From the NCBI RefSeq assembly GCF_023053635.1, contig NC_086171.1:46665538-46729537 (forward strand): a stretch of 64,000 bases of DNA, read 5' to 3'. The notes below the pieces were generated by a model that saw only the letters and a program-made list of their open reading frames with translations, did no database searches and was not told the origin of the DNA. The stretch's first letter is position 1. The number at the start of each line of letters is the position of its first letter. The translations under genes were made by a program, and so were the position numbers. Origin of the DNA: Elgaria multicarinata webbii. Its lineage: Eukaryota > Chordata > Lepidosauria > Squamata > Anguidae. This document shows positions 47,662-59,111 of the stretch, one piece after another.

Positions 47662-49932
47662 TTGACTGGATTCCTACCCACAATTACCTGAGACTATATC
47701 CTATTGAACTCAGTCGGATTTACTTCTGAATAGAGAGGTGTAAGATTGCAAAGTTAATAAATTATTAGAAGTAAGCATTTGGAAAATATTTTAGTAATAT
47801 ATAGATTTAGTAATACAAGCAGTAATGCATGGATTTACTTTCTACAAGACTCCTCATGCAGAATGTTCTGAATACTTAATGATTATTCAGTGGGGACATA
47901 TTCTATATAGAATCACTTTAAATTAAAGATCTGTAAACTTTGTAAACTTTTACACTGATTTGTAAAATTAAGGCTCATCTTGTTATCCTCTGGCAACCGA
48001 GGGGGCCTACATGATATTTTTGCCCCAGTTCAGTGAAGCATTTCTGCATAGAGCCTGTTTTAAAAAGCTAAAATCCCACCCATCAGTGTGTGACAAATAA
48101 TTGCCCCAGAAGCTTTTGCATTTGGCAAGACTCCTGCACCAACCTACATAATAAGCTACTTTGCAAATATTTATCCAAAATAAAGTTATTGATCTCCCAC
48201 ATTTTTCTCATAAATTGCTAAAATGACCTAAATTACCATTTTCATAAAGAAATATTGGAATGTATTATCATATGAAGGTTGGATCAGTTTGATTCTAACA
48301 ACACTATTCTAACAGGAGCATTTGTGCTAACTTTTTACTGAACCTTCCACTGACCTAGGAGCCTGCTATGAGAAAAATGATTTTTTTTTCAGCTGAACTC
48401 AGAAAAAGCCAGTAGGTGTTTCCGATAAGAAAGTTGGGGGAGAGAAAGGATAACTGCTTGCTAAACAATTGTACATGTTCAGGTTCTGATGCAAATAAGC
48501 GAACATAAAATGTTGTGAAAAAGAAATAGATGCGTGAAAGAGGACAAGAAAGCAAACAAGGTATGAAATAAATTTATTACTCCCAAATCACAGCTGGGAA
48601 CTGTGAAAAAAAATAACTAATTATTAAAGAAATTCCATTCTACGGAAAGGAAGCACAGAAGCAGTGCTTATAAGAACTCATTTAAATATAAGAACCAAAC
48701 CACAGGAACTCCAGGACATTTCCCCGTCATCACAGAATCAATCGTTGGTTCTCACAGGACACCACACCTGTCCTCATGAGAGACCAAACAGAACACAATT
48801 AGGGTGCTTAGCACTCAACCACAAAAACTCACATTTAAAGTGGAAAATAAACAAACATTTTTATATATTTCTATTGTGGGTGAATCATATTTGAATCAAA
48901 CCTACATATGCTGCCTGAAGATACTATTATATAATGGTAATAATCGAACATACAAAAAGATATGCTGCTCTTGTTGATACACAACCTTTAACGTATAGAA
49001 ATAAGGATGCTGAATCAGCGCTCCAGCGAAGCCTCCAACAAGGCGGAAGCCTTCAATGTGTAGGTAAATCAAAAATACCACCCAACAAGTTCAATATGCT
49101 AGGCGCCTAAGTAAAAAGTAGACAGGTGTCCGGTACAGTGCCCGTTTTGAAATCTCTTCATCAGCAGGACGCTTGTTCATAGAAGGAGCCGTGGCTTTAT
49201 GTTTGGAGTGAAGCCCTCCCAACGACACTATATATATAAAAAATGCTTAGGTATGTTTCCATACAAGCTCCGCCCCTTGGTGGGTGGGGCTTCCAGACTT
49301 GCGTTCAGAACCAAGTTGCTAAGCAACAATAACAACAGCGGGGTGCAGAGGGGGGAAGGAGTGTGGTGACCATTCTCTGGGTGAACCGGCCTGGCCGCTG
49401 GAGGGAGGGAGGGAGGCAGGAAGGACTGGCCGATTCAGGGATTCAGGTGGGGCTCAAGGCCGATAATGGGCTGGGAATCTTACTGACGGAAAGCGATGCG
49501 GGCAGCGGGGGAGTGGCCTGTGGGGGGGCCCTGAGGGAAAGGCAGCACTGCCCGCATGCTCAACCCCTTAGGTGAACTGAAGCCCTCATACGTGAGGGGG
49601 CCGAAGCAGCTGAGGAGAGGGGGGGCAGGGGGCTAAGATACGGTATATGTTACACCGGGTACAGCTAGTTGCCTTGTAATTCTCATGTGTAGATCAGCCA
49701 AACAATGCTCTCAACCACCCATGCGAGACCAAGGCCTTAGCTAGACCTAAGGTTTAACACCTGACTCCATGACTTCTTTACTCCGTTTTGCTGCAAGCTC
49801 AGTAAAACCATGTGGGTGAGATATTTTGTTACTTAAAAGGCAATAGTCCAAGAACTAAACTTAAAAGGCTTTTACAGTGTGCTTTGGTTGTAAACAATAA
49901 TGTAAGTATGTATTTGTCTAATGTTCTTATAT
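47662..49932. other. 3' UTR and intergenic stretch with a reptile repeat
   Basis: After the likely poly(A) sites, about 48550-49310 looks like an interspersed repeat on the minus strand; it holds the phrase CTGATGAAGAGATTTCAAAA (minus strand, near 49145-49164). A CpG-rich, G-rich stretch at 49310-49640 is unassigned. No genes seen. Confidence 0.4.
47756..47761 (+). terminator. MRC1: Polyadenylation signal AATAAA
   Basis: A canonical AATAAA lies about 100 bp after the stop codon. A second AATAAA at 48179-48184 could serve a longer 3' UTR of about 540 bp. Which is used cannot be told from sequence. Confidence 0.5.
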
Positions 49933-50345
49933 CAGGGGTCCCCAACCCCTGGGCCACAGACCGGGACCGGTCTGTGGCCTGTTAGGAACCGGGCCGCACA
50001 GGTGAGCTGCTTTCACCCCCCCATACCTGAGCGTGGGACGCCATCTTGCCTGCCCAGCCGAAGCGAAGCCAGGATGCTGGGGGGGGGGGGGCTTTGGAAC
50101 GGCGCACCCGGCCGGAAGCCACTCTGGGAGAGCGACTTCCGGGCGTGCCGTTCCGAAGCCGGCCGGCTGCCCCAGCTTCCTGGCTTCGCTTCGGCTGGCG
50201 CCCACCCAGCTGAAACGAAGCCAGGACGCTGGAGTGGGGCGGGGGGGGGCTTCCCAAAACCATCTCCTCACCCCCCCTCTCTGTCCATGGAAAAGTTGTC
50301 TTCCACAAACCCGGTCCCTGGTGCCAAAAAGGTTGGGGACTGCTG
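49933..50345. mobile_element. hAT MITE with perfect 8-bp target duplication
   Basis: The left end is CAGGGGTCCCCAACCCCTGG and the right end is AAAAGGTTGGGGACTGCTG, inverted. TCTTATAT flanks both ends exactly (49925-49932 and 50346-50353). The subterminal phrase CTGTTAGGAACCGGGCCGCA is one I know from hAT repeats of other amniotes. The inside is GC-rich and partly palindromic with no transposase, so the four overlapping ORFs are not genes. Confidence 0.9.
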
Positions 50346-50494
50346 TCTTATATGAAATGTGGATCATGTAGACACACCTGTTCGCTGTGCTTGAGGATTC
50401 CATCAGTATGGGACTTGATCGCCACCTTGTGGTCCAAGGCAGATTGCTGTATAGCAGAACTTTCCAGAGACCTTGACACGCCTGATCTCACACC

Positions 50495-50496
<2 letters not shown>

Positions 50497-50532
<36 letters not shown>

Positions 50533-50695
50533 TATTTATATAGCACCATCAATGTACATGGTGCTGTACAGATTACACAGTAAATAGCAAGACCCTGCCG
50601 CATAGGCTTACAATCTAATAAAGTTGTAGTAAACAATAAGGAGGGAAAGAGAATGCAAACAGGCACAGGGTAGGGTAAACAGGCAAAAGCTCTGT
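50497..50695 (-). mobile_element. Retroposon 3' end with TTA tail
   Basis: A TTA microsatellite (50497-50531) joins TATAGCACCATCAATGTACA and TGGTGCTGTACAGATTACAC. This is a frequent reptile repeat, here on the minus strand. A short plus-strand L2 tail (CCACCCAGAGAGCATTATTGG) follows at about 50818-50880. Confidence 0.6.
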
Positions 50696-52445
50696 TTGTT
50701 AATACCTGGGATATGGCAAACTTACAATTCCTTGGTGGCACTTTGTACCTGGAATGTGGTGGGGGATTGCAGAATGCAACAGTTATCACGTTGTACTTTA
50801 GAATTTTAATTTCTGTGATCCACCCAGAGAGCATTATTGGCTATAGGGCAGTGTTGAAATGTAATAAATAAATAAATAAAGGCTGACCAGCAAGCATGAG
50901 CTTTTCCACCTGTTCTGCCCCAGCCAGGTAGCTACTGGGAACCTTTTCAGAAACTACTTTGAAGGTGGCCCTTTGTATGGCTGCCCAAAGGGCAAGGACT
51001 CTCTGGGGAAGAGGAGAAGTTCCTCCTGCTTTCTTTTTGAATCGTGAATTTTGATTTTAGAATTGTGTTTTAAAGATATTGTTGATGTATTGCTGTATTA
51101 AATTTGTATACATTTGTATTTTGTTGTATTGTTTCAATTTTGTATTTGTACTCAGCTTTGTGAGCCCCACATAACATTATACACATGCATACATAGGTAA
51201 CATATTGTCAAGGATACAGGCCAAGGATGCACAACGTCTGGCCCTCCAGAGGTTTGGGGCTACACTTATATTCATTCCTCACCACTGATTATGCTTTGGA
51301 CTGATGGGAGTTGTAGGCCAAAACATCTGTAAGTCTAAAAGGTGCCCAGCCCTGACGGATAGGTATTTAAAAGATATTCTAGAAATGTAGATGCAATGTA
51401 TCCTGATCAACTGTAATTCCTTCCACAAAGAAGAGGTGATGACTGAAGCAAGATGGAGGCCATTAGGCCAGGACTCTGGGACTGGCTAAGAAATAAGGCA
51501 AGGCCAGGGGACTGGACAAGGTGCTGAAGTAGAGTTCAAGACCACAATTAGCAATCCTCCAGCTGATGCAAAGAAGCAAATTGCCTCAGCAATGGCCTGA
51601 AAGAATTGCTAGAGTTTTATAGTCTGGATTAGGTAGTCACAATTAGAGCCCATCCCTCCCCTTCAGGTGCTGAATGTGGCCAATAAAAGGACCAGGGAAT
51701 TTATAGGCAGCCTTTGGCTTCTGGATAGCGGAGTTTGAAGCTGCAGGAATTTCTTTGAGTGAGGCAGTTCAGATGGTTCCGAGTCTGATCAGATTCTGCC
51801 GGCAGAGGTAGCACTTTGGGCTTCATGAGATGAAATGTGGGTTCCAATGCCAGTGGATCCACATAGAAAAGTCCAGGGAGTGGATTCATCTCCTCCTTGG
51901 GACTCCTGTTGCATGAGGACTCTCTTTCCTCGAGGGAACATGAAACCATGAGCTTTTCTACACGAGGTATTTATTGTAAACTTGACATTCCTTACATTTT
52001 CTTTACGTTGTGACCATTCAGTTTTGCTTCTGTTTTTTAAAGACCATTTTCTGGGCGGGGGGGATTTACAGCGGGGCGAAATAGAGAATTATTTCTGAAA
52101 ACAAAAGAAAATTTATTTCCCTACTTGAATAATTACATTATTCTACTATAGTACAGTGCCACCTATAGTACAGCGTTACCTACAGGTTAAAGCAGGAAAG
52201 AAAAAGCTATTTCTGTAGGGCTCAGATCTGAATTCTGCACTGAAAGCAAAAAGTAGATACAGTGAATTAAAAGCCTTATGTAGGAAAGCTTCATGTATTA
52301 AATGGGAAACAGTGAGACAAAGAGTCTCTAGTCTGAAGGTCAATCGGTAACTCCAGGGCCAGCCCTAGGCAAGGTGCTCTTCTTCTCTGCTTACCAGGGG
52401 ACAGAGGAGATGAGTGGTAGCAGGGATAGACACTAGTGCTGAAAT
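50696..52445. other. Intergenic, mostly unrecognised
   Basis: A weak relative of the hAT MITE at 43439 covers about 51225-51355 (GGCCCTCCAGAGGTTTGG and GGGAGTTGTAGGCCAAAACA). From 51360 to 52445 no recognisable gene or repeat was found. Confidence 0.45.
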
Positions 52446-54310
52446 AATAATAATAATTCTTACCTAACTCCCCCTCTGGATCAAGGCGGGGTACAACACC
52501 AAATAAAAAACACCATAAAATACATATAACTGATTAAAAACATAAAACTAACACATTATTAAAAGGTATCTTTAAATTCAACTGGGTAGGCCTGCTGGAA
52601 GAGATAAGTCTTTATGGCTTTCTTACATTCCAGAAGACTTTTAAGTTGAGGAATCCCTCCTGGCAGACCATTCCACAGTCAGAGCAGCAGAAGCGAAGGT
52701 CCCCTGGGTAACAGTCGTCAGCCTAGTTTTTGCTGACTGGAGTAAGTTCTTCCCAAAGGACCTGAGTGTGTGGGGCGGATTGTATGGGAGAAGGTTATCG
52801 CCCAGGTAACTTGGACCTGAACCATGTGGGGCTTCAAAGGTAATAACCAACACTTTATACTTCACCCAGAAACTAATTGGCAGTCAGTGAAGTGATTTTA
52901 AAGTTGGTTTAATATGGTCACCCCTAGGTGTACCGGTGACCAACCTGGCTGCCATATTTTGAACTAGTTGAAGTTTCTGGACTAGGCACAAAGGTAGCCC
53001 TATGTACAGCGCATTGCAGAAGTCAAGCCTAGATGTTACCAGTGCGTGCGCTACCATCTTTAGGTCTTCCAACTCTAGCAAGGGGTGCAGCTGGCATGGA
53101 ACACCCCCAAGCTGCGAACACAGTCTTTCAGAGGGAGTGTAACCCCATCCAGAACTGGTTGACACACCTCCAAACCCAGGTTGGGGCCTTTGACAGCAAG
53201 CAGCTTCATCTTGTCTGCATTCAGCTTTAGTTTGTTTTTCCTTATCCAGCACATTACCTCCTCCAAACATTCATTCAGAGGTGACACACTATCCTGAGCT
53301 GAGGCTGTTGTCGAAGGCATAGAGAAATATATTTGGGGTTATCAGCATACTGATAGCACCCAACTCCATGCCTCCAGATGGTCACGCCCAGCAGTTTCAT
53401 GTAGATGTTGAACAGCATTGGGGATAGGATGGTGCCTTGTGGTACCCCATACAACAGCTTCTTCTTTCAGGAGCAGCTATCCCCAAGCATCACCATCTGG
53501 AACCTGCCTGAGAGACAGGACCACAATCACTGAAACACAATGCCCCCAATCCCCTCAGGCATTCCAGAAGTTTGCCATGGTGGATGGTATCGAAAGCCAC
53601 TGAGAGGTTCAAAACTACCAGCAGGAACACACTCCCCCTGTTAATATTGAAGCGTAGATCATCCACTAAGGTGACCAGCCAAGAAAGACAGGGATCTAGA
53701 GGACAAGTTGTCCTCCTCACTCAGCTTGTCCATGTCCTCGGTACTCACCTACTGAAACTGATAACAGTGTAATTCTACTCGCAGAGTTGCTGGACACTCC
53801 ATTGTCAGCTTCTGCTATACTGACAGCGTCTAAGTCAGCCCTTATCTGAGATATTTTTATCTGAAATGATCGTTAAAGGCATCACAGCAAAATACCGAAG
53901 GTTGTAAGATCGGGTTCTGAGGGGAAGGTGTCTGCAATAAACCCACCACCACCCTGAACAGGTATGCTGGACGCGAATTTACAGATGCAATACGTGCAGG
54001 GTAGAAAGCTTTCTTCGCTGCACGTATTGCCACCCCATAGGAACGAAGATGTTCTCTCTGTCGTGTCTTGTCGGATATAAGTCAAGTTTTCCATCATTGG
54101 CGCTCCAGTCGTCATCCTTCCCACTTCAGCTCCCTGAGATCTTCTTTATACCAGGGTGCCCGGTTAGAAGCGGGTCGGGGAGGACATTTGGGGGCGATCA
54201 TATCGATAGCCCTAGTTAGATCTTGATTCCATCTATTAACCAGGGCTTCTACAGGATTGCCAAAGATACTAGCCATAGCACCCTCTATGTCTTTCGGAAA
54301 TCCAAAAAAC
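52446..54310 (-). mobile_element. Long, decayed L2-type LINE
   Basis: Reading on the minus strand from 54310 downward the order of an L2 ORF2 is visible: WNQDLTRAIDMIAPK, then LLVVLNLSVAFDTIHHG, then KLKLNADKMKLLAV, then TSRLDFCNALYIGLPL with KLQLVQNMAARLVTG, then VLVITFEAPHGSGPSYL. It shows many frame breaks, so it is much older than the 36.5-39.8 kb copy. An AAT tail lies at 52446-52458. The left arm of the inverted repeat begins at its inner edge. Confidence 0.85.
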
Positions 54311-55428
54311 ATCTTCAGCACTTTCCTGATGTTATTAAGCTGATATGACTAGAAAGATTATTTCGTGTGGACAGCTGCAATGGGCCTAGGTGCCATCTCT
54401 GTCCCCACAGCCCGGACTACCACTTACTTTATTCTCAAGCTAAATTTGACCTTATTACTGCTCCATCGACGCTACAGAGCAGTAAAAAGAGAACAAGCTA
54501 AATTTGACCTGTTTATGGTTCCATAGTAGTTAAACGGATGGTGTTTTATTTATTTATTGCTATCACAAATTGCAGCGGTGTGACAGCAGGGAAAGGAAGA
54601 GTCAGAGAGGGTTGGCAGGGCTGCACTGGGGGGTGGGATGTGGGCTGGAGAGGCCACACATTTTCCACACCTGATCTTTCTGGTTATCACTTAGCCCAGG
54701 GGCTGTATTTACACATTCTCAGATTGTAAGGGAGGAATGAGAGGAATGGGGTGGAATCTGAAACGAGGACTTTGAGCAGACTGGTTTCTCAGCAACCCAA
54801 GTAGATTAGACTCTGTGGGTTAAGGGCCCAGTTATAGCCTTAGTAGTCAGCTGAACTCACAGCCTGAATACTGTCAGCGGACACACCCAAATGACAACTG
54901 GAACAAACCAGGCCTCATAAAGGCCTTACATTCATGTCAGCTTCTCAGTCTGAACACCTTGTCTCACTGAGTAGCCACACAGACTTCATTTGACCACATC
55001 ATTCCCTTATGCGGCAGAACCAAACCCTCAACTATGGGAAGTCTGTCAGTACATGATGGTACCACATGGGTGTCCATGTGTCCTACTTTACAGAGGACAG
55101 ACCTCTGCTTGAAGGCATCTCTGTCTGAAGGGTTGTCCTGTCCAAATCCAGTTTTAGATAAAGAATCATGGCAAAGCAGGGGGCCTTGAAGATGCCCATC
55201 AACAGTTTGCAATTGGGCAGGAATGCATACAGGTCACCACCTCACAGTTTTCCCCACTAGAGTGAGATATATTGTAATTTGATTTAAATCTGAGGAATTA
55301 TATCTAAATTGGCTTTATAAATAAAAATCAATATGTGCAAATTGTATGTAAATCTGTATCCTCTTTTGCCCATGTGTGTGTGTGTGATGCATTTCCTCTT
55401 TCTGAGTGATATATAAGCGGTCACCCTA
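54311..55428. repeat. Left arm of a ~1-kb inverted repeat
   Basis: This arm is the reverse complement of 56419-57417. Shared phrases include TTCAGCACTTTCCTGAT at the outer edge, CTCAAGCTAAATTTGACC, GCCTGAATACTGTCAGC and GCGGTCACCCTA at the inner edge. This arm has two extra blocks (about 54725-54852 and 55065-55185) that the right arm lacks. No ORF of note. It could be two copies of one unknown transposon in opposite directions or a local inverted duplication. Confidence 0.85.
55410..55417 (+). promoter_or_regulatory. Possible TATA box of the downstream MRC1-like gene
   Basis: TATATAAG sits at the inner tip of the left inverted-repeat arm, 354 bp upstream of the exon-1 ATG. The matching place in the right arm reads GTGATAAGCGG, lacking four bases, so the TATA is specific to this arm. 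The implied 5' UTR of about 330 nt would contain upstream ATGs, which speaks against it; a start site nearer the ATG is equally possible. Confidence 0.3.
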
Positions 55429-55771
55429 TTAAGAAGTGCAATCTTTCTCTTTCACTTCCTTCCCATCTTCTTTCCTTAGCGTTTAACTCTGTTATCTTGG
55501 TTTTTAAGCTGGTGAATTCCACCAGGATAAGTGACAGAAGTTAAGTTTCTTATCTACATTACCCTAAGATTTATGTGGAAATAGGGTTCCCCCCCCACAG
55601 AAGTGATTAATAGCTTAGCAAAATGTTGTTATAGATATGTACAATGCCACGTATTTCCTAATCTTGAACCCAAAAGTGAAAATTTCATTCTTTCTGACTC
55701 ATTTAAGAAGTTCCTGAAAACAGATAACTCCGATTCTTCATATTTTCAGGATAACTTTGTAGAAGGTTACT

Positions 55772-55832
55772 ATGGCTGCTCTTCAGCTCCTCACTCTCTT
55801 GGTTCTTATTCAACCAGCCTTCCAGGTATCAG
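55772..55832 (+). CDS. Signal-peptide exon of the next MRC1-like gene (exon 1)
   Basis: ATG in a strong context (A at -3, G at +4) opens MAALQ, the hydrophobic core LLTLLVLIQPAF and then QVS. It ends at a consensus donor CAG/GTAAGT in phase 1, the phase used after the MRC1 signal-peptide exon. It lies 8.1 kb downstream of the preceding MRC1-like stop, on the same strand. An alternative donor, CCAG/GTATCAG, lies seven bases earlier. No exon 2 was found up to the window end, so intron 1 would exceed 8 kb. Identification as an MRC1 paralogue is inference from position, phase and layout. Confidence 0.6.
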
Positions 55833-56418
55833 GTAAGTTCTTCACTTCCATTACATTTCTTACCATATGCATTCTTCTAGGTACTTTTAAATAATCTTTC
55901 AGAACTTAAGCTTATATCTTAGATCTTTCCTATGTCTATTGGATAAGAGATTAGTTAAGAACTGTACATGGACGCCAAACTACATGTATTTTTCTTTTGC
56001 TAAAAGCAGCTGGGGGGTGGGGAACAATTTGTATCATGTTCATGGCACTGAGGAAAGGGTGTTTAGCCTTCATCCTGCACCTTTACTTTGATACAAATTA
56101 CCTCCTCTACCCGCCCACCCACACTGAAGCTGGGAAATATATTAGCACAATACAATTTCCTGCTTGTTTTCCCTTGTACCCCTAAAAACAACTTGGGCGA
56201 TGGGAAGGAATTGGCCTGGAGAGAAAAGGTTAACCCTCTTCCATTTTTATCGCCAGCTGAAATTGGCCTTTCTGTGATGCTTTTAGCAAAATAATAACTG
56301 GGAACTGAAGCCAGGGCTGGGCAGGGCAAGGCTGGGGGAGACTGTCCCTCTAAATTTTCTCTACCCCCTTTATATTTTTATAAACAAATAATTAAGGAAC
56401 AATTTAGATGAACTGTCC
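55833..56418. other. Start of intron 1 of the downstream gene (spacer of the inverted repeat)
   Basis: Unique-looking sequence between the donor of the signal-peptide exon and the right arm of the inverted repeat. Nothing recognised. Confidence 0.5.
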
Positions 56419-57417
56419 TAGGGTGACCGCTTATCACTCAAAAAGAGGAAATCCATCACACAAACACAGTCAAAAGTGGATGCAGATTTACATAAAAATT
56501 TGCACAGGCTGATTTTTATTTATAGAGCCAATTTAGATATAATTTTATGCATAGAGCCAATTTAGATAATAATTTCTCAGATTTAAATTGAAATACAATA
56601 TACCTCACTGTAGTGAGGAAGACTGCGAAGAGGTGACCTGTTTGCCTGCCTACCCAAGTGCAAACTGTTGATGGGCATCCTCAAGGCCACCCATGTGGTA
56701 CCATCAGGTACTGTCAGACTTCCCGTAGCTGGGGTTTGGTTCTGCCACAGAGGGGGATGATGTGGTCAAAGAGAGTCTGTGTGGCTACTCAGTGAGATGA
56801 GGTGTTCAGACTGAGAAGCTGACTTGAATGTATGAGGTCAGGTATGTTCTAGTTGTCATTTGGGTGTGGGTGTGTCAGCTGACAGTATTCAGGCTGTGAG
56901 TTCACTGAGAACGTGTAAATACAGCCCCTGGGATAAGTGGTAACCAGAAAGATCAGGTGTGGGAAACATGTGGCCTACAGCCCCCATGCCTCCCCATGCA
57001 GCCCTGCCAATCATCACTGACTCCTCCTTCCCCTGCTGCCCCTCTGCTGACATTTGTGGTAGCAGTAAATAAATAAATAAAACACCATCTGTTTAACCAC
57101 TATGGAACCATAAATAGGTCAAATTTAGCTTGCTCTCAAGCTAAATTTGACCTTTTTACTGCTCTGTAGAGGCGATGGAGCAGTGATAAGGTCAAATTTA
57201 GCTTGAGAATAAAATAAGTTTGACTTTACAGTGGTTTGCCACCATAGTTTGGTGGCAAACAACAATTTTTTTTGCTGCTGTGTGGGGGAGGGCACAGGAG
57301 CCCACAGGGAGTCAAGGCTCAGGGGACAGGGATGGCACCTAGGCCTGTTGCAGCTGTCCACGCGAGATAATCTTTCTATTCATATCAGCTAAATAAGATC
57401 AGGAAAGTGCTGAACAT
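56419..57417. repeat. Right arm of the ~1-kb inverted repeat
   Basis: It begins TAGGGTGACCGCTTATC and ends GGAAAGTGCTGAACATG, the mirror of 54311-55428. It has its own extra block at about 57215-57300, which holds TTTGCCACCATAGTTTGGTGGCAAA, an inner hairpin. A tandem AAATTTAGCTTG...CAAGCTAAATTTGAC hairpin lies at 57118-57150. Confidence 0.85.
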
Positions 57418-58113
57418 GTGTATACTGCCTCTCTCCCACCCGCCCCTGACACTTAACAGACAATTCTGGAAGACTTCCAGGTTAGAATCCCTGAGCACAT
57501 TATCCCTTCATGCAGCCCTGGAACGTTTGGAACTGATTCCCAGAGGAGTTAATTTAGTGGTTGGGTGAGGAACTTGTGGCCTTCCAGAAGTTGCTGGACG
57601 CCAGGTCCCATCAGCCCAGCCATCATGGCCAAGGCTCAGAATAATAGGAGCTGGAAACCAATAACATCCGGAGGGTATCAGGTTCCCCATCCTTGCTCCA
57701 AAGAAATCAAAACACATGTTGGCAAGGGTGGGTGAGAGGAAGAACCTGCCTATAGGGGACAAATCTCTGTTTGTTTGTTTTTAATGCTTGGGCACTGTCA
57801 TATCGATTTAGATGTAATGAGTAGTTAGACCCTTATTCTCTACTAAATATGCTTTGGACAGAAGGTTCAGTGAATTAAGAGGAACATAAGTCATAAGAAC
57901 AATGTATGCAAGAAATTATTGTGCAACAGGATGTAAGAAAACCAGTACTATGGGTGGCGTAATTTGTAACTTAATTCAAAATTTAAAGGGTGTCTTCTGT
58001 TAAAAGTGGCCACGTCAGTTAAAGTTTAAAATGAGCAAAAGACACTTAAGCAAATAAAACAAAGGTATGTAACTGTTAACGTTCAATTTATAGGAGGCCT
58101 TTTGAAACTTTGC
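57418..58113. other. Intron 1 segment with weak hAT MITE
   Basis: About 57550-57700 resembles the hAT MITE at 43439 (GGAACTTGTGGCCTTCCAG, CATCAGCCCAGCCATCATGG). From 57701 to 58113 nothing is recognised. Confidence 0.5.
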
Positions 58114-58462
58114 AAGCAGGTTTCAGATTCAATCCCTAACATCCCTGGGGAGGGCAAGGAAAACTCCTGCCTGAGATCCTGGAGAGCTGCTGCCAGCCAG
58201 TGTCCATAATACTGTGCTAGATGGACCAACGGTACACAGGGAACTGCCTTACACTGAGTCAGACCCTTGGTCCATCTAGCCCAGTATTGCCGACTAACAA
58301 TGGCTCTCCAGTGTTGCAGATTGGAGTTTCTCCCACCCTACCTGGGGGTGCCATGGATTCAACCTGGGACGTTCTCCATGTAACGCAGGTGCTCTACCAC
58401 TGAGGTATAGCCCCTGCTGGGACCTGACTCAGTTATAAGGCAGCTTCCTATATTTCTGTGTA
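58114..58462 (+). mobile_element. tRNA-derived SINE split by a second SINE in opposite direction
   Basis: The outer plus-strand copy has CAGATTCAATCCCTAACATC, CCTGAGATCCTGGAGAGCTG and GCTAGATGGACCAA up to about 58212. It resumes with GGGACCTGACTCAGTTATAA and GGCAGCTTCCTATATTTCTG at about 58427-58462. Between them (about 58213-58425) lies a full minus-strand copy. Its tRNA-like head, on the minus strand, reads GGGCTATACCTCAGTGGTAG with AGAGCACCTGCGT (A box) and CCCAGGTTGAATCCATGG (B box). Pol III promoters are typical of this family. Confidence 0.85.
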
Positions 58463-59090
58463 ACCTGCCTTGGTGAGTGTGTGCGCACAAGCACGCACAC
58501 ACAGTTGGCAAGGTGCAAATTTGTGCAGGGGGGGGGGGCAAGCAAGAAGCCAGAACTGCGGGACAAAATTAAGAGTCAAAGCCAAAGAAGAAAGGAATCA
58601 AAATATGCCAAAATCAGGTCAAGTTCCTGGTCAAGTAACATTCCAGCCCAAATCAGAAGCCATCCTGCCTAGGATAACTCAATAGCCAACCTGGGTGAGG
58701 GTGGGGCGGGCCATCAATCTAGAACAGAATAACAGTTTATTGCCCAGTCAGATGCTCTGAACTTTAGTATCGGGGGGGAGAGGGCGGCATCCACAGAGCT
58801 GAGCGGTGCAAGATGTAGCATTGGTGCTGGCTCCTAACAGTAACACTGAGATGTTTGCAGCACTCAGATTTTTGGGGTGTAGATAAGTGTTTTCGTTTTT
58901 ATTTTATCTTGAGCACATTCTTTTAAAATTCATGTCGTTGCTTGTAAAAGTACTGCTGCTAATCTACACATTAGCTGGGCTTGTATAGGATGAGCTCTCT
59001 GGAAAAGTTACAAGTTCTGTTTAAACCATTCTAAATATAAATAGTCCAGTTGTGTATAGTTTTTTAAAAACACCTATCCACCAAAAACGC
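58463..59090. other. Intron 1 segment, nothing recognised
   Basis: No recognised repeats or exons. A G11 run lies near 58530. Confidence 0.45.
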
Positions 59091-59111
59091 TGCTATAAAA
59101 CTATAAAATCA

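Noticed and set aside
49921-50403. Four overlapping 108-158-codon ORFs on both strands
   Set aside because: They read through a hAT MITE with defined ends and target duplication.
55603-55836. 77-codon ORF spanning the start of the downstream receptor exon
   Set aside because: It is in another frame than the signal peptide and lacks domain features; at most an upstream ORF.
58350-58430. tRNA-like sequence with A and B boxes on the minus strand
   Set aside because: It is the head of a tRNA-derived SINE with the SINE body attached, not a functional tRNA gene.
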